From positions 119,995 to 183,994 of the forward strand of contig NZ_WMJZ01000006.1 of assembly GCF_009711095.1 (NCBI RefSeq): a stretch of DNA of 64,000 nt, written 5' to 3'. The DNA comes from Intestinirhabdus alba. GTDB lineage: Bacteria > Pseudomonadota > Gammaproteobacteria > Enterobacterales > Enterobacteriaceae. The notes beneath the pieces were generated by a model, which searched no databases, had not been told where the DNA came from, and was given only the letters and a program-made list of their open reading frames with translations. Below are positions 20,674 through 33,308 of the stretch, piece after piece. A program made the position numbers and the translations under genes. Position 1 is the first letter of the stretch, and every line of letters starts with the position of its first letter.

Positions 20674-21726
20674 ATGAAAAAGACCCGTACAGCCAACTTG
20701 CACCATCTTTATCATGAAGCATTGCCCGAAGACGTTAAGCTTACGCCGCTGGTCGAAGTGGATAATGTGCATCAGCGGCAGACCACGGATGTCTATGAGC
20801 ACGCCCTGACCATCACCGCCTGGCAGCAGATTTACGATCAGCTGCATCCGGGAAAATTTCACGGCGAGTTCACGGAAATTCTGCTCGACGAGATCCAGGT
20901 GTTCCGGGAATACACCGGCCTGGCGCTGCGCCAGTCCTGCCTGGTGTGGCCGAACTCCTTCTGGTTCGGTATTCCGGCGGCGCGCGGCGAACAGGGGTTT
21001 ATCGGCTCCCAGTGCCTCGGCAGCGCCGAGATCGCCACCCGCCCCGGCGGAACGGAGTTTGAGCTGAATACGCCGGATGACTACACCATTCTTGGGGTGG
21101 TGATCTCTGAGGAGGTTATCTCCCGCCATGCCGCGTTTCTGCACCATCCGGAGCGGGTGCTGCATATGCTGCGCAGCCAGTCGGCGCTGGAGGTTCCGGC
21201 GCAGCACAAGGCGGCGCTGTGGGGTTTCGTCCAGCAGGCGCTGGCGACCTTCAGCGAGAATCCGGATCGCCTGCAGCAGGTGGCGGTGCGCAAGGTGCTG
21301 GGGGATAATCTGCTGCTGGCGATGGGCGCGATGCTGGAAGAGGCGCAGCCGATCAACACCGCCGAGAGCATCAGCCATCAGGGATACCGCAGGCTACTGA
21401 CGCGCGCCAGGGAGTATGTGCTGGAGAATATGACGGAGCCGCTGACGGTGCTCGATCTCTGCAACCAGCTGCACGTCAGCCGCCGCACGCTGCAGAATGC
21501 CTGGCACGCCATTCTGGGAATTGGCCCGAATGCGTGGCTGAAGCGCATTCGCCTTAACGCGGTGCGCCGGGAGCTGATAAGCCCGTGGTCACGAAGCGCA
21601 ACGGTAAAAGAGGCCGCCATGCAGTGGGGATTCTGGCATCTCGGGCAGTTCGCCACCGACTATCAGCAGCTGTTCGCTGAGAAGCCTTCGGTGACGCTGC
21701 ATCAGCGGCTGCGCCGCTGGATGTAG
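20674..21726 (+). CDS. eutR: AraC-family activator of the eut operon, EutR
   Basis: 350 residues. The C-terminal AraC helix-turn-helix pair is visible ([19 protein letters not shown] and [20 protein letters not shown]); the N-terminal domain senses ethanolamine plus adenosylcobalamin in the homologues. Located 97 bp after eutK, the last eut gene, so it is probably transcribed with the operon and also from its own promoter. Confidence 0.96.
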   Translation: MKKTRTANLHHLYHEALPEDVKLTPLVEVDNVHQRQTTDVYEHALTITAWQQIYDQLHPGKFHGEFTEILLDEIQVFREYTGLALRQSCLVWPNSFWFGIPAARGEQGFIGSQCLGSAEIATRPGGTEFELNTPDDYTILGVVISEEVISRHAAFLHHPERVLHMLRSQSALEVPAQHKAALWGFVQQALATFSENPDRLQQVAVRKVLGDNLLLAMGAMLEEAQPINTAESISHQGYRRLLTRAREYVLENMTEPLTVLDLCNQLHVSRRTLQNAWHAILGIGPNAWLKRIRLNAVRRELISPWSRSATVKEAAMQWGFWHLGQFATDYQQLFAEKPSVTLHQRLRRWM

Positions 21727-21745
21727 GGGGCGGGGGACGGCGCGT

Positions 21746-23511
<1,766 letters not shown>

Positions 23512-23594
23512 ACGGCCTGAGTTGTAAATACTAAGTTCCAGATGTTATATCGTATCGCGTCATCCGTTACGACTGCGGTGGGTAATAATTGTTT

Positions 23595-23935
23595 TACCCC
23601 CGTCATACTTCAAGCTGCATGCGCGTTGGCTACGGGTTACTCGTCTCATCCATGAGACTCGCCCTGACGGGCCGCCGCTGCGCGGCGTTCAAATCTGCTC
23701 CCGACAGATTTGATGCTCACCCCGGTCACATAGTTTACTATGCTCCCGGGAATGAATGAGGGACATCCTTGTCCCTCACCGAAGGCGGCCTGTAGCCGTT
23801 CAAATTCGTTCCTGACGAATTTGTCGCTCACTTGCCGCGTGATTCGGCCCGCGGCCTCACCCCTTCGGGGCCAGCGCTACGGCTGTTCAAAACGCGCTGC
23901 GTTTTGTCATGCAACTCGAATTATTTAGGGGATAC
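23595..23935. repeat. Extended ERIC element with internal mini-hairpin insertions
   Basis: ERIC ends are present (CCGTCATACTTCAAGCTGCA at the left, GCAACTCGAATTATTTAGGG at the right) with the core GCTCACCCCGGTCAC, but the element is about 340 bp instead of 127. The extra sequence is a string of small perfect hairpins: GTCTCA/TGAGAC (23643-23658), CAAATCTG/CAGATTTG (23690-23712), AGGGAC/GTCCCT, CAAATTCG/CGAATTTG and CAAAACGC/GCGTTTTG. It fills most of the gap between amiA and ypeA. Confidence 0.8.
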
Positions 23936-24061
23936 TTTTCATTTCAATAAGCGTCAGCCCGCCATTATGCCACTTTTTTCGCCGTTTCGCGTCAGATATT
24001 GGCTAACGCGGCGGTTCACGCCATAATCAGGGTTTTTACCCGCCAGAAGGTAGCCAGTGCC

Positions 24062-24487
24062 ATGGAAATACGTGTTTTTCGTCAGGAAGATTTCGAAGAG
24101 GTGATCACCCTCTGGGAGCGCTGCGATCTGCTGCGTCCATGGAACGATCCGGAAATGGATATTGAACGTAAAATGCACCATGACGTCAGCCTGTTTCTCG
24201 TCGCCGAGGTCAACGGCGAAGTGGTTGGCACGGTGATGGGCGGCTATGACGGCCACCGTGGTTCGGCATACTACCTTGGCGTACACCCTGAGTATCGCGG
24301 CCGCGGGATCGCCAACGCCCTGCTTAACCGGCTGGAGAAAAAGCTCATTGCCCGCGGCTGCCCGACCATCCAGATTAAAGTGCCGGAAGATAACGAGATG
24401 GTGCTCGGCATGTATGAGCGCCTGGGCTATGAGCATTCGGACGCGCTGAGCCTGGGGAAACGTCTGATCGAAGATGAAGAGTATTGA
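24062..24487 (+). CDS. ypeA: GNAT-family N-acetyltransferase YpeA
   Basis: 141 residues from [14 protein letters not shown], equal to the E. coli protein; an in-frame ATG 21 codons upstream would lengthen it without similarity. The acetyl-CoA binding motif of GNAT enzymes is [18 protein letters not shown]. The substrate is unknown. Overlaps yfeZ by 14 bp. Confidence 0.92.
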   Translation: MEIRVFRQEDFEEVITLWERCDLLRPWNDPEMDIERKMHHDVSLFLVAEVNGEVVGTVMGGYDGHRGSAYYLGVHPEYRGRGIANALLNRLEKKLIARGCPTIQIKVPEDNEMVLGMYERLGYEHSDALSLGKRLIEDEEY

Positions 24488-24923
24488 CTTTCACCCCGCC
24501 GATTATGACGGCCACGGCAGGCTGCGCCTGCCCTTGCTGTTCTGGGGCGTCCTGCTGCTGCAGGCGCGCACCTGGGTGCTGTTTGTCATCGCAGGCGCTT
24601 CCCGCGAGCAGGGAAGCGCGCTGCTGAACCTGTTTTATCCCGACAGCGAGAATTTCTGGCTGGGGCTGCTCCCCGGCCTGCCGGCGGTGCTGGCCTTTTT
24701 GCTCAGCGGCAGGCGCGCCGGCTGGCCCGGCGCGTGGCGCGCCCTGTGGCCACTGCTGGTTCTGGCGCAGCTGGCGCTGCTCTGCTGGCAGCCGACGCTG
24801 TGGCTGACCGGCGATCCGGTCAACGGCGCGGGCCTGGCGCTGGTAGTGGCCGACTGCGTTGCGCTGTTCTGGCTGCTGACCAACCGGCGGCTGCGCGCCT
24901 GCTTTATTCCGCAAAAGGAGTAA
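24474..24923 (+). CDS. yfeZ: DUF2919 inner membrane protein YfeZ
   Basis: 149 residues; begins [20 protein letters not shown] and has four hydrophobic segments (for example [20 protein letters not shown] and [15 protein letters not shown]). Similar in length and sequence to E. coli YfeZ, of unknown function. Translationally coupled to ypeA. Confidence 0.9.
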   Translation: MKSIDFHPADYDGHGRLRLPLLFWGVLLLQARTWVLFVIAGASREQGSALLNLFYPDSENFWLGLLPGLPAVLAFLLSGRRAGWPGAWRALWPLLVLAQLALLCWQPTLWLTGDPVNGAGLALVVADCVALFWLLTNRRLRACFIPQKE

Positions 24924-24982
24924 CGGCACTTTTTAGCGACGCCGCACTCAAAGCAACGTTTATTAATTAAGAAGGATGTGTG

Positions 24983-25558
24983 ATGAAATCGCTGCGTTTG
25001 ACTTTATGCGTAATGCCGCTGGTGCTGAGCGGCTGCTCAACGCTCTCGTCTGTCAACTGGTCCGCCGCCAATCCGTGGAACTGGTTTGGCTCCTCGACGG
25101 AGGTGACGGAGCAGGGCGTCGGAGAGCTCACCGCCGACACGCCGCTGGAAGAGCAGGCCATTGCCGATGCGCTGGACGGTGACTATCGCCTGCGCGGCGG
25201 CATGAAAACCGCTAACGGCACCGTGGTGCGCTTTTTTGAGGCGATGAAGGATGACAACGTGGCGATGGTGATCCACGGCGACGAAGAGGCCATCAGCCGC
25301 ATCGACGTGCTTGACAAGGATATTGAAGCCGGGGCGGGGGGAGCCATCGGCACGCCCTTCGGCGATCTCTACAGTAAAGCCTTCGGCAACTGCCAGCCGG
25401 CCACCGGCGACGATCGCGGCGCGGTGGAGTGTCGGGCCGAGGGAAGTCAGCACGTCAGCTATCTGTTTACCGGCCAGTGGCGCGGTCCGGAGGGGCTGAT
25501 GCCCTCCGATGACGCCCTGAGATTGTGGACGATTAGCAAAATTGTCTGGCGTCGTTAA
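24983..25558 (+). CDS. yfeY: RpoE-regulated lipoprotein YfeY
   Basis: 191 residues with lipoprotein signal [20 protein letters not shown]; Cys17 would be lipidated. The ATG is favoured over an overlapping GTG one codon upstream by its spacing from AAGGA. In E. coli the gene is a sigma-E regulon member of unknown function. The mature part contains [18 protein letters not shown] and a C-terminal [13 protein letters not shown]. Confidence 0.9.
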   Translation: MKSLRLTLCVMPLVLSGCSTLSSVNWSAANPWNWFGSSTEVTEQGVGELTADTPLEEQAIADALDGDYRLRGGMKTANGTVVRFFEAMKDDNVAMVIHGDEEAISRIDVLDKDIEAGAGGAIGTPFGDLYSKAFGNCQPATGDDRGAVECRAEGSQHVSYLFTGQWRGPEGLMPSDDALRLWTISKIVWRR

Positions 25559-25610
25559 TTTGCGCCCGGACAAGCCGCCTCGCTGAAAAGATCGCTACAA
25601 TAGCGCCATC

Positions 25611-25640
25611 AATGCCACAAGCCGTGGCATTTTCATTTTC
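25611..25640 (+). terminator. Intrinsic terminator between yfeY and yfeX
   Basis: A TGCCAC/GTGGCA stem with an AAGCC loop followed by TTTTCATTTT. It sits just upstream of the yfeX ribosome binding site (AGGAGG). Confidence 0.75.
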
Positions 25641-25650
25641 AGGAGGAACA

Positions 25651-26550
25651 ATGTCTCAGGTTCAGAGCGGCATTTTGCCGGAACATTGCCGGGCGGCGAT
25701 TTGGATTGAAGCCAGCGTGAAAGGGGATATCGACGCCCTGCGCGCGGCCAGTAAAATTTTTGTCGATAAGCTGGCGACCTTCGACGCGGCATTTCCTGAG
25801 GCTCAGTCCGGGGCGGTGGTGGCGTTCGGCCACCGCGTCTGGCACGCCCTCAGCGGCGGGACCGGCGCAGACGAGCTGAAGGCGTATCCCGGCTACGGCA
25901 ACGGTCTGGCACCGGCTACCCAGCACGACGTGCTGATCCATATTCTCTCTCTGCGCCACGACGTCAACTTCTCCATCGCCCGGGCGGCAATGGAGGCCTT
26001 TGGCGACTGCATTGAGGTGAAATCGGAAGTGCACGGCTTCCGCTGGGTGGAAGATCGCGACCTTAGCGGCTTCGTTGACGGCACGGAAAACCCGGCAGGG
26101 GAGGAGACCCGCCGCAGCGTGGCGGTGATTAACGACGGCGTCGACGCGGGCGGCAGCTACGTGCTGGTTCAGCGCTGGGAGCACAACCTGCAGCAGCTCG
26201 ACCGGATGAGCATCCACGATCAGGAGATGATGATTGGCCGTACTAAAGCGGCTAATGAAGAGATCGACGGCGATGCGCGTCCGGCGACTTCGCACCTGAC
26301 CCGGGTCGATCTGAAAGAGGAGGGTAAGGGGCTGAAGATCGTGCGCCAGAGCCTGCCGTACGGCACCGCCAGCGGCACTCACGGCCTCTATTTTTGCGCC
26401 TACTGCGCGCGCCTGTACAACATCGAGCAGCAGCTGCTGAGCATGTTCGGCGACGCCGACGGCAAGCGAGACGCTATGCTGCGCTTCACCCGGCCGGTGA
26501 CCGGCGGCTACTACTTTGCCCCGTCGCTGGATCGGCTGCTGGCGCTGTGA
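25651..26550 (+). CDS. yfeX: DyP-type heme peroxidase YfeX
   Basis: 299 residues from [20 protein letters not shown], behind AGGAGGAACA. The dye-decolourising peroxidase signature GFVDGTENP (distal Asp) and the proximal heme His in ATSHLTRVD are present. Cytosolic porphyrinogen peroxidase; a role in heme iron release has been debated. It is immediately upstream of a GC-rich palindrome. Confidence 0.94.
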   Translation: MSQVQSGILPEHCRAAIWIEASVKGDIDALRAASKIFVDKLATFDAAFPEAQSGAVVAFGHRVWHALSGGTGADELKAYPGYGNGLAPATQHDVLIHILSLRHDVNFSIARAAMEAFGDCIEVKSEVHGFRWVEDRDLSGFVDGTENPAGEETRRSVAVINDGVDAGGSYVLVQRWEHNLQQLDRMSIHDQEMMIGRTKAANEEIDGDARPATSHLTRVDLKEEGKGLKIVRQSLPYGTASGTHGLYFCAYCARLYNIEQQLLSMFGDADGKRDAMLRFTRPVTGGYYFAPSLDRLLAL

Positions 26551-26555
26551 GTGAC

Positions 26556-26613
26556 TTCCCTCGCCCTGGCCCTCTCCCCGGACTGTACACAGGAAGAGGG
26601 CCGGGGTGAGGGG
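26556..26613. repeat. REP-like GC-rich palindrome after yfeX
   Basis: Imperfect inverted repeat CCCTCGCCCTGGCCCTC / GAGGGCCGGGGTGAGGG, resembling the CCCTCACCCCGGCCCTC type palindromes common in enterobacterial intergenic DNA. It may act as the yfeX transcript end. The rest of the gap to cysP (to 26854) is AT-rich and should carry the CysB-dependent cysP promoter, which I cannot place exactly. Confidence 0.6.
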
Positions 26614-26854
26614 CAAGTATTTTCTCCATCACCGCCTCCTCATGATGCTCAAACTCATTATTCCAGAAGCGTACAACCCGCCATCCCTGAACCCGCGGCC
26701 AGCGGGTGCGACGAGCGCGGAGTAAAGCTTCGCCAGGCGCTTATTCTCTTTTCGACTTTCAAATCAGCAAACGATATATAAAACCGTTACTTGTTTTGCA
26801 CCGGTTATAAATACTATGGCTATAAGAAAGTCATCAAATTTATAAGGGTGCGCA

Positions 26855-27871
26855 ATGGCCGTTAACTTCCTGAAAAAACGTTCTCTGACGCTGCTGGCGA
26901 TCCTGCTGCTGACCGGGCAGGCACAGGCGACGGCGCTGCTCAACAGCTCCTACGATGTTTCCCGCGAGCTGTTTGCCGCCCTTAACCCGCCCTTTGAACA
27001 GCAGTGGGCGAAAGACAACGGCGGCGACAGGTTGACGATTAAGCAGTCTCACGCCGGCTCGTCGAAGCAGGCGCTGGCGATTCTGCAGGGGCTGAAGGCC
27101 GACGTGGTGACCTATAACCAGGTGACCGACGTGCAGATCCTCCACGACAGGGGCAGGCTGCTTCCCGCCGACTGGCAAAGCCGCCTGCCCAACAACAGTT
27201 CGCCGTTTTACTCCACGATGGGATTCCTGGTCCGTAAAGGCAACCCGAAAAATATCCACGACTGGAATGACTTAGTGCGTTCCGATGTAAAACTGATTTT
27301 CCCGAACCCGAAAACCTCAGGCAATGCCCGCTACACCTACCTCGCCGCATGGGGCGCGGCGGACAAGGCTGACGGCGGCGATAAAGCCAAAACCGGGCGC
27401 TTCATGACGCAGTTTCTGAAGAACGTTGAAGTGTTCGATACCGGCGGCCGCGGCGCAACCACCACTTTCGCCGAGCGCGGGCTGGGCGACGTGCTGATTA
27501 GCTTCGAATCGGAAGTGAATAATATCCGCAAACAGTATGAAGATCAGGGCTTTGAGGTCGTTATTCCGAAAACCAATATCCTTGCCGAGTTCCCGGTGGC
27601 CTGGGTGGATAAAAACGTCCAGGCCAACGGAACGGAAAAAGCGGCGAAAGCCTATCTGAACTGGCTTTACGGCCCGCAGGCCCAGGCCATCATTACCGAC
27701 TTTTATTACCGGGTGAACAATCCGCAGCTGATGGACAAGCTGCAGGATAAATTTCCGCAGACCGCGCTGTTCCGCGTGGAGGAGCAGTTCGGTCCGTGGC
27801 CGGAGGTGATGAAAACCCATTTTGCCAGCGGTGGCGAGTTCGACAGGCTGCTGGCGGCGGGGCGCAAATAA
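26855..27871 (+). CDS. cysP: Thiosulfate/sulfate-binding periplasmic protein CysP
   Basis: Solute-binding protein delivering thiosulfate and sulfate to the CysTWA transporter. 338 residues with cleavable signal [20 protein letters not shown]...AQA. The sulfate-binding family pattern is clear: [36 protein letters not shown] and SFESEVNNI. First gene of cysPTWAM, which is CysB-activated in relatives; cysT starts immediately after the stop. Confidence 0.96.
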   Translation: MAVNFLKKRSLTLLAILLLTGQAQATALLNSSYDVSRELFAALNPPFEQQWAKDNGGDRLTIKQSHAGSSKQALAILQGLKADVVTYNQVTDVQILHDRGRLLPADWQSRLPNNSSPFYSTMGFLVRKGNPKNIHDWNDLVRSDVKLIFPNPKTSGNARYTYLAAWGAADKADGGDKAKTGRFMTQFLKNVEVFDTGGRGATTTFAERGLGDVLISFESEVNNIRKQYEDQGFEVVIPKTNILAEFPVAWVDKNVQANGTEKAAKAYLNWLYGPQAQAIITDFYYRVNNPQLMDKLQDKFPQTALFRVEEQFGPWPEVMKTHFASGGEFDRLLAAGRK

Positions 27872-28705
27872 ATGTTTGCGGTCTCATCCAGACGGGTTCT
27901 GCCCGGTTTTACCCTGAGCCTTGGCACCAGCCTGCTGTTTATCTGCCTGATCCTGCTGCTGCCGCTGAGCGCGCTGGTGATGCAGCTCTCCCGGATGAGC
28001 CTTGAGCAGTACTGGGAGGTTATTTCTAATCCGCAGGTGGTGGCGGCGTACAAAGTGACGCTGCTTGCGGCGCTGGTGGCCTCGGCGTTTAACGGGGCGT
28101 TTGGCCTGCTGATGGCGTGGATCTTAACCCGCTATCGCTTTCCCGGCCGCACGCTGCTGGACGCGCTGATGGACCTGCCCTTCGCCCTGCCAACGGCGGT
28201 GGCGGGCCTGACCCTGGCCTCGCTGTTTTCGCTTAACGGCTTCTACGGTGAGTGGCTGGCGAAGATCGATATTAAGGTCACCTACACCTGGCTGGGCATT
28301 GCGGTGGCGATGGCGTTCACCAGCATCCCGTTTGTGGTGCGCACCGTCCAGCCGGTGCTGGAAGATCTGGGGCCGGAGTATGAAGAGGCGGCGGAAACTC
28401 TCGGTGCCACGCGGCTGCAAAGCTTTCGTCGGGTGGTGCTGCCGGAGCTGGCTCCCGCGCTGATTGCCGGGGTGGCGCTCTCGTTTACCCGCAGCCTGGG
28501 GGAGTTTGGCGCGGTTATTTTCATCGCCGGGAACATCGCGTGGAAGACAGAGGTCACCTCGCTGATGATCTTTGTTCGTCTGCAGGAGTTTGACTATCCG
28601 GCCGCCAGCGCCATCGCTTCGGTGATCCTCGCCGCGTCGCTGCTGCTGCTGTTTTCTATCAACACTCTGCAAAGCCGCTATGGGCGGCGGGTGGTAGGTC
28701 ATTAA
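27872..28705 (+). CDS. cysT: Sulfate/thiosulfate ABC transporter permease CysT (CysU)
   Basis: 277 residues; six predicted membrane segments and the permease EAA loop YEEAAETLGATRLQSFRRVV. Start abuts the cysP stop; the stop overlaps the cysW start by one base. Pairs with CysW in the membrane. Confidence 0.95.
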   Translation: MFAVSSRRVLPGFTLSLGTSLLFICLILLLPLSALVMQLSRMSLEQYWEVISNPQVVAAYKVTLLAALVASAFNGAFGLLMAWILTRYRFPGRTLLDALMDLPFALPTAVAGLTLASLFSLNGFYGEWLAKIDIKVTYTWLGIAVAMAFTSIPFVVRTVQPVLEDLGPEYEEAAETLGATRLQSFRRVVLPELAPALIAGVALSFTRSLGEFGAVIFIAGNIAWKTEVTSLMIFVRLQEFDYPAASAIASVILAASLLLLFSINTLQSRYGRRVVGH

Positions 28706-29580
28706 TGGCGAGCGTAGCGCGGTTGACGCATTTTGATGCGCCCCGGATCAACTGGGGAAAATGGGTGCTTATCGGCACCGGAATGCTGGTATCGGCGTTT
28801 ATCCTGCTGGTGCCGACAGTCTTTATTTTTGTGCAGGCCTTCAGCAAGGGAGTGCTGCCGGTTCTGCAGAACCTCGCCGATCCCGACATGCTGCACGCCA
28901 TCTGGCTGACGGTGCTGATTGCGCTAATCGCGGTGCCGGTGAACCTGGTCTTCGGCGTGCTGCTGGCCTGGCTGGTGACGCGCTTTACCTTTCCGGGACG
29001 CCAGCTGCTGCTGACCCTGCTGGACATTCCCTTCGCCGTTTCGCCGGTGGTGGCGGGTCTGGTCTACCTGCTGTTTTACGGCTCCAACGGCCCGCTGGGC
29101 GACTGGCTGGACGCGCACAATCTGCAGATTATGTTCTCCTGGCCGGGGATGGCGCTGGTGACCATTTTTGTCACCTGCCCGTTCGTGGTGCGCGAACTGG
29201 TGCCGGTGATGCTGAGCCAGGGCAGCCACGAGGACGAGGCGGCGATTCTGCTCGGTGCCTCCGGCTGGCAGATGTTCCGCCGGGTGACGCTGCCTAACAT
29301 CCGCTGGGCGCTGCTTTACGGCGTGGTGCTGACCAATGCCCGCGCCATCGGCGAGTTCGGCGCGGTGTCGGTGGTCTCCGGTTCGATTCGCGGCGAAACC
29401 CTGTCGCTGCCGCTGCAGATTGAACTTCTGGAGCAGGACTATAATACCGTTGGCTCCTTTACCGCCGCCGCGCTGCTGACGCTGATGGCGATTATCACCC
29501 TGTTTTTAAAGAGTCTGTTGCAGTGGCGGCTGGAGAATCAGCAAAAGCGTGCGCAGCGGGAGGAAAACCATGAGCATTGA
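28705..29580 (+). CDS. cysW: Sulfate/thiosulfate ABC transporter permease CysW
   Basis: 291 residues, hydrophobic, with EAA loop [20 protein letters not shown] and the family stretch [20 protein letters not shown]. Overlaps cysA by 11 bp. Confidence 0.95.
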   Translation: MASVARLTHFDAPRINWGKWVLIGTGMLVSAFILLVPTVFIFVQAFSKGVLPVLQNLADPDMLHAIWLTVLIALIAVPVNLVFGVLLAWLVTRFTFPGRQLLLTLLDIPFAVSPVVAGLVYLLFYGSNGPLGDWLDAHNLQIMFSWPGMALVTIFVTCPFVVRELVPVMLSQGSHEDEAAILLGASGWQMFRRVTLPNIRWALLYGVVLTNARAIGEFGAVSVVSGSIRGETLSLPLQIELLEQDYNTVGSFTAAALLTLMAIITLFLKSLLQWRLENQQKRAQREENHEH

Positions 29581-30667
29581 GATTGCCTGCATTAAAAAGT
29601 CTTTTGGTCGCACTCAGGTACTGAACGATATTTCGCTGGATATTTCTTCGGGACAGATGGTGGCCCTGCTGGGGCCGTCCGGCTCCGGTAAAACCACGCT
29701 GCTGCGCATTATTGCCGGGCTGGAGCATCAGACCAGCGGGCATATCCGCTTCCACGGCGTGGACGTCAGCCGCCTGCACGCCCGGGAGCGCAAGGTTGGC
29801 TTTGTGTTCCAGCACTACGCGCTGTTTCGCCATATGACGGTGTTTGACAATATCGCCTTTGGTCTGACGGTGCTGCCTAAGCGCGAGCGTCCGCGGGCCG
29901 GAGCTATTAAAGCGAAGGTGATGAAGCTGCTGGAGATGGTGCAGCTGGCCCACCTGGCGGATCGCTTTCCGGCGCAGCTCTCCGGCGGCCAGAAGCAGCG
30001 CGTGGCCCTGGCGCGCGCCCTGGCGGTGGAGCCGCAGATTCTGCTGCTCGACGAGCCGTTCGGTGCCCTTGACGCTCAGGTGCGTAAAGAGCTGCGCCGC
30101 TGGCTGCGTCAGCTTCACGAGGAGCTGAAGTTTACCAGCGTATTCGTTACCCACGATCAGGAAGAGGCAACGGAGGTGGCGGATCGCGTGGTGGTGATGA
30201 GCCAGGGTAATATTGAGCAGGTCGACGCGCCGGACCGCGTCTGGCGCGAGCCGGCAACCCGCTTTGTGCTGGAGTTTATGGGCGAGGTTAACCGCCTGCA
30301 GGGCACCGTGCGCGGCGGACAGTTCCACGTTGGTGCCCATCGCTGGCCGCTGGGCTATACGCCCGCTTACCAGGGGCCGGTGGATCTGTTCCTGCGCCCG
30401 TGGGAAGTGGACGTCAGCCGTCGCACCAGCCTCGATTCGCCGCTGCCGGTACAGGTGCTGGAGGCCAGCCCGAAGGGACATTACACCCAATTAGTCGTGC
30501 AGCCGCTGGGGTGGTACAACGCGCCGCTGTCGGTGGTGATGCAGGGCGATGACGCGCCGGGGCGGGGCGAGCGGTTATATATTGGCCTGGGCAACGCGCG
30601 CTTATATCACGGCGATCGGCGCATTGAAAACGGCGATGAGGCGCTTGCCCTGGCGCAGAGCGCTTGA
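29570..30667 (+). CDS. cysA: Sulfate/thiosulfate ABC transporter ATPase CysA
   Basis: 365 residues from [17 protein letters not shown] behind GGGAGGAAAACC; an ATG seven codons upstream is disfavoured. Walker [12 protein letters not shown], signature [15 protein letters not shown], Walker [13 protein letters not shown], switch His in [10 protein letters not shown]. The C-terminal about 120 residues form the regulatory TOBE-like domain. Confidence 0.95.
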   Translation: MSIEIACIKKSFGRTQVLNDISLDISSGQMVALLGPSGSGKTTLLRIIAGLEHQTSGHIRFHGVDVSRLHARERKVGFVFQHYALFRHMTVFDNIAFGLTVLPKRERPRAGAIKAKVMKLLEMVQLAHLADRFPAQLSGGQKQRVALARALAVEPQILLLDEPFGALDAQVRKELRRWLRQLHEELKFTSVFVTHDQEEATEVADRVVVMSQGNIEQVDAPDRVWREPATRFVLEFMGEVNRLQGTVRGGQFHVGAHRWPLGYTPAYQGPVDLFLRPWEVDVSRRTSLDSPLPVQVLEASPKGHYTQLVVQPLGWYNAPLSVVMQGDDAPGRGERLYIGLGNARLYHGDRRIENGDEALALAQSA

Positions 30668-30688
30668 TAGGTTAGCCGTACGTTTCTT

Positions 30689-30720
30689 GCCCGGCGGCGC
30701 TGCGTGCCGGGCTTTTTATT
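30689..30720 (+). terminator. Intercistronic terminator-like hairpin between cysA and cysM
   Basis: A GCCCGGC/GCCGGGC stem followed by TTTTTATT, directly upstream of the cysM start. It probably lowers cysM expression relative to cysPTWA (attenuation) rather than separating the two completely. Confidence 0.65.
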
Positions 30721-30731
30721 GGATAGCGCTG

Positions 30732-31643
30732 GTGAACACATTAGAACAGACAATTGGCAATACCCCTCTGGTAAAGCTGCAGCGAATGACGCCGGACAAC
30801 GGTAGTGAAATCTGGGTCAAGCTGGAAGGGAATAATCCGGCGGGATCGGTGAAAGATCGCGCGGCGCTGTCGATGATCGTGCAGGCGGAAAAGCGCGGGG
30901 AGATCGCTCCCGGCGACGTGCTGATCGAAGCGACCAGCGGCAATACCGGGATCGCGCTGGCGATGATCGCCGCCCTGAAAGGCTACCGGATGAAGCTGCT
31001 GATGCCGGACAACATGAGCCAGGAGCGGCGGGCGGCGATGCGCGCCTACGGCGCGGAGCTGATCCTGGTCACCCGGGAGCAGGGAATGGAAGGGGCGCGG
31101 GATCTGGCCCGGGCGATGGCCCGGCGCGGCGAGGGCCGGCTGTTGGATCAGTTTAATAATCCCGATAATCCCTATGCCCACTACACCACCACCGGGCCGG
31201 AAATCTGGCGGCAGACCGGCGGGCGTATAACCCATTTTGTCTCCAGCATGGGCACCACCGGCACCATTACCGGGGTGGCGCGCTTTCTCCGGCAGCAGGA
31301 AAAGCCGGTTGTCGTCGTCGGCCTGCAGCCGGAGGCGGGCAGCAGCATTCCGGGGATTCGCCGCTGGCCTGCGGAGTATCTGCCGGGCATATTCGATGCC
31401 GCGCTGGTGGACCAGGTGCTGGATATTGATCAGCGGGAGGCAGAAAACGCCATGCGCGAGCTGGCGGTGCGGGAGGGGATCTTCTGCGGGGTCAGCTCCG
31501 GTGGGGCGGTGGCCGGGGCGCTGCGGGTGGCGCGGGCCAACCCCGGCGCGATCGTGGTGGCCATTATCTGCGATCGCGGCGATCGCTATCTCTCCACCGG
31601 CGTCTTCGGCGAGGAGCACTTCACTCAGGGAGCCGGGATTTAA
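30732..31643 (+). CDS. cysM: Cysteine synthase B (O-acetylserine sulfhydrylase B)
   Basis: PLP enzyme using sulfide or thiosulfate with O-acetylserine. 303 residues from a GTG (MNTLEQTIGNTPLVKLQRM). The PLP lysine is in NNPAGSVKDRAALS (K41) and the phosphate loop is [13 protein letters not shown]. The open frame extends upstream into cysA, but homology begins here. Last gene of the cysPTWAM operon. Confidence 0.95.
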   Translation: MNTLEQTIGNTPLVKLQRMTPDNGSEIWVKLEGNNPAGSVKDRAALSMIVQAEKRGEIAPGDVLIEATSGNTGIALAMIAALKGYRMKLLMPDNMSQERRAAMRAYGAELILVTREQGMEGARDLARAMARRGEGRLLDQFNNPDNPYAHYTTTGPEIWRQTGGRITHFVSSMGTTGTITGVARFLRQQEKPVVVVGLQPEAGSSIPGIRRWPAEYLPGIFDAALVDQVLDIDQREAENAMRELAVREGIFCGVSSGGAVAGALRVARANPGAIVVAIICDRGDRYLSTGVFGEEHFTQGAGI

Positions 31644-31680
31644 AGTATGCCGGGCAGGGACGCCACTGCCCGGCATACTT
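31643..31680 (+). terminator. Intrinsic terminator of the cys operon
   Basis: A 15-bp perfect inverted repeat AAGTATGCCGGGCAG / CTGCCCGGCATACTT that begins within the cysM stop codon. Confidence 0.75.
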
Positions 31681-31742
31681 TCGGCCCGCCTTACGCTTTG
31701 CGAACGAGCGCATTTCCGGGCGGTGGGTTTGACGAGGAAGCG

Positions 31743-32105
31743 TTACTGGAGCGTTTTGTCCGTTTCGGTGATTAACGCATGGAGATAGGGCTGGGCCTTC
31801 TCATCGCTTTTTCCGGGGATCCTCACCATATAGGGCTTTTTCGTTATCGATGATGACGACGCCACTTTATCTATAAACTGTTCGGCGGTGTTGATACGGT
31901 TGCGGGTGTTACTCAGCTTCAGGCGCAGATGCGATACGGCTTCGTCGCTGCTGTGCTCCGTGCCGTTGCGTATAAAGATCAGCGTCTTCTGCTGCGCCAG
32001 CGCCTCCAGCATAGCGCCGATCCGCGCCTCTTCATGGGCGTTCAGGCGGGCAAAGGCGGGGAAAGTCATCAGGAGCGCGGTGGCCACGCATAAAAACTTG
32101 TTCAT
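31743..32105 (-). CDS. yfeK: Exported DUF5329-like protein YfeK
   Basis: 120 residues with a cleavable signal [19 protein letters not shown]. The mature protein ([20 protein letters not shown] ... [20 protein letters not shown]) closely resembles E. coli YfeK, a periplasmic protein of unknown function. Convergent with the cys operon. Confidence 0.9.
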   Translation of the reverse strand: MNKFLCVATALLMTFPAFARLNAHEEARIGAMLEALAQQKTLIFIRNGTEHSSDEAVSHLRLKLSNTRNRINTAEQFIDKVASSSSITKKPYMVRIPGKSDEKAQPYLHALITETDKTLQ

Positions 32106-32362
32106 TGGTATATCCTTAAATTCATCATTCCTTGTTTAACCGCCTATGTTATACGGTGATATACCGCGCTTCTGCAAGGATCATTTTGCCCTGTAAGGCG
32201 GCGGCTGCGGCCCGCCAAAAACCACCAGATCCCGCGCCGGCGGGCAAACTGCCGCTGATGGCCTGCTGAAGAATGCTGTTAAACATTTCGCTGACGGTTT
32301 TCCCGACGGTCATTATTGACCTATGACAAAATGAATTTTAGCATACGCCGATATTAGGCCGT

Positions 32363-32409
32363 GTCCCTTAACCGGGCGTGGCGTCGCCGCTCAAGAACGG
32401 TTAAGGGAC
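32363..32409. repeat. Perfect 12-bp inverted repeat in the pdxK leader
   Basis: GTCCCTTAACCG (32363-32374) and its exact complement CGGTTAAGGGAC (32398-32409) with a 23-nt spacer, ending about 45 bp before the pdxK start. It could be an operator or an mRNA stem-loop. The rest of the 348-bp yfeK-pdxK gap holds no gene. Confidence 0.6.
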
Positions 32410-32453
32410 GCCTGGTGAGCCGACGGCCCGCGGCCAGGCGGGAGGAGAGGGAG

Positions 32454-33308
32454 ATGGGGCAGAAGAGTGAGATACAGTCAGTTCTCTTTGACGATAAGCA
32501 TCGGGCGATACAGAGCGATATTGTCGCTATTCAGTCACAGGTGGTGTACGGCAGCGTAGGCAACAGCATCGCGGTACCCGCCATTCAGGCCCAGGGATTG
32601 CGGGTCACGGCGGTGCCGACGGTGCTGCTAAGCAACACGCCGCATTATGAAACGTTTTACGGCGGCATTATTCCCGCCGACTGGTTCGGCGGCTATCTGC
32701 AGGCCCTGGATGAGCGCGACGCGCTGCGCGAGCTGAAGGCCGTCACTACCGGCTATATGGGCAGCGCGCAGCAGATTGTGCTGCTGGCGCAGTGGCTGAA
32801 GAGGGTGCGGGCGGCGCATCCGCAGGTCTGTATTCTGGTCGATCCGGTGATGGGCGATACCGACAGCGGGATGTATGTAAAAGCGGAGATCCCGGAGGCC
32901 TGTCGTGAACATCTGCTGCCGCTGGCCCAGGGGCTGACGCCTAACGTCTTTGAGCTGGAGAGGCTAAGCGGTAAACCCTGCGCCACGCTGGAGCAGGCGG
33001 TGGAGGCCGCGAGGTCGCTGCTTACCGACACGCTGCGGTGGATCGTCATCACCAGCGCGCCGGGGCAATGCCCTGAGACGATCAACGTCGCCGTTGTTAC
33101 CGCCGATTCACTGGAGGTGATAGGCCATCCGCGGGTGGAGGCCGATCTCAAGGGAACCGGCGATCTGTTCTGCGCGGAGCTGATCGGTGCCTTAGTCCGG
33201 GGTAAGCCGCTGGTGCAGGCGGCACGGCGCGCCGCCGGGCGCGTGCAGGAAGTGATGGCCTGGACGCAGAAGTGCGGCTGTGATGAGCTGATTCTGCCGC
33301 CGGAATGA
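32454..33308 (+). CDS. pdxK: Pyridoxal/pyridoxine kinase PdxK
   Basis: Phosphorylates B6 vitamers in the salvage route. 284 residues from [20 protein letters not shown], preceded by GGAGGAGAGGGAG. Ribokinase-like fold with [33 protein letters not shown] and the ATP/anion-hole motif [18 protein letters not shown]. Convergent with crr. Confidence 0.94.
   Translation: MGQKSEIQSVLFDDKHRAIQSDIVAIQSQVVYGSVGNSIAVPAIQAQGLRVTAVPTVLLSNTPHYETFYGGIIPADWFGGYLQALDERDALRELKAVTTGYMGSAQQIVLLAQWLKRVRAAHPQVCILVDPVMGDTDSGMYVKAEIPEACREHLLPLAQGLTPNVFELERLSGKPCATLEQAVEAARSLLTDTLRWIVITSAPGQCPETINVAVVTADSLEVIGHPRVEADLKGTGDLFCAELIGALVRGKPLVQAARRAAGRVQEVMAWTQKCGCDELILPPE

Noticed and set aside
30689..30720. Hairpin between cysA and cysM as a riboswitch
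   Set aside because: Too short for any known sulfur riboswitch; simple stem plus T-run is better explained as an attenuating terminator.
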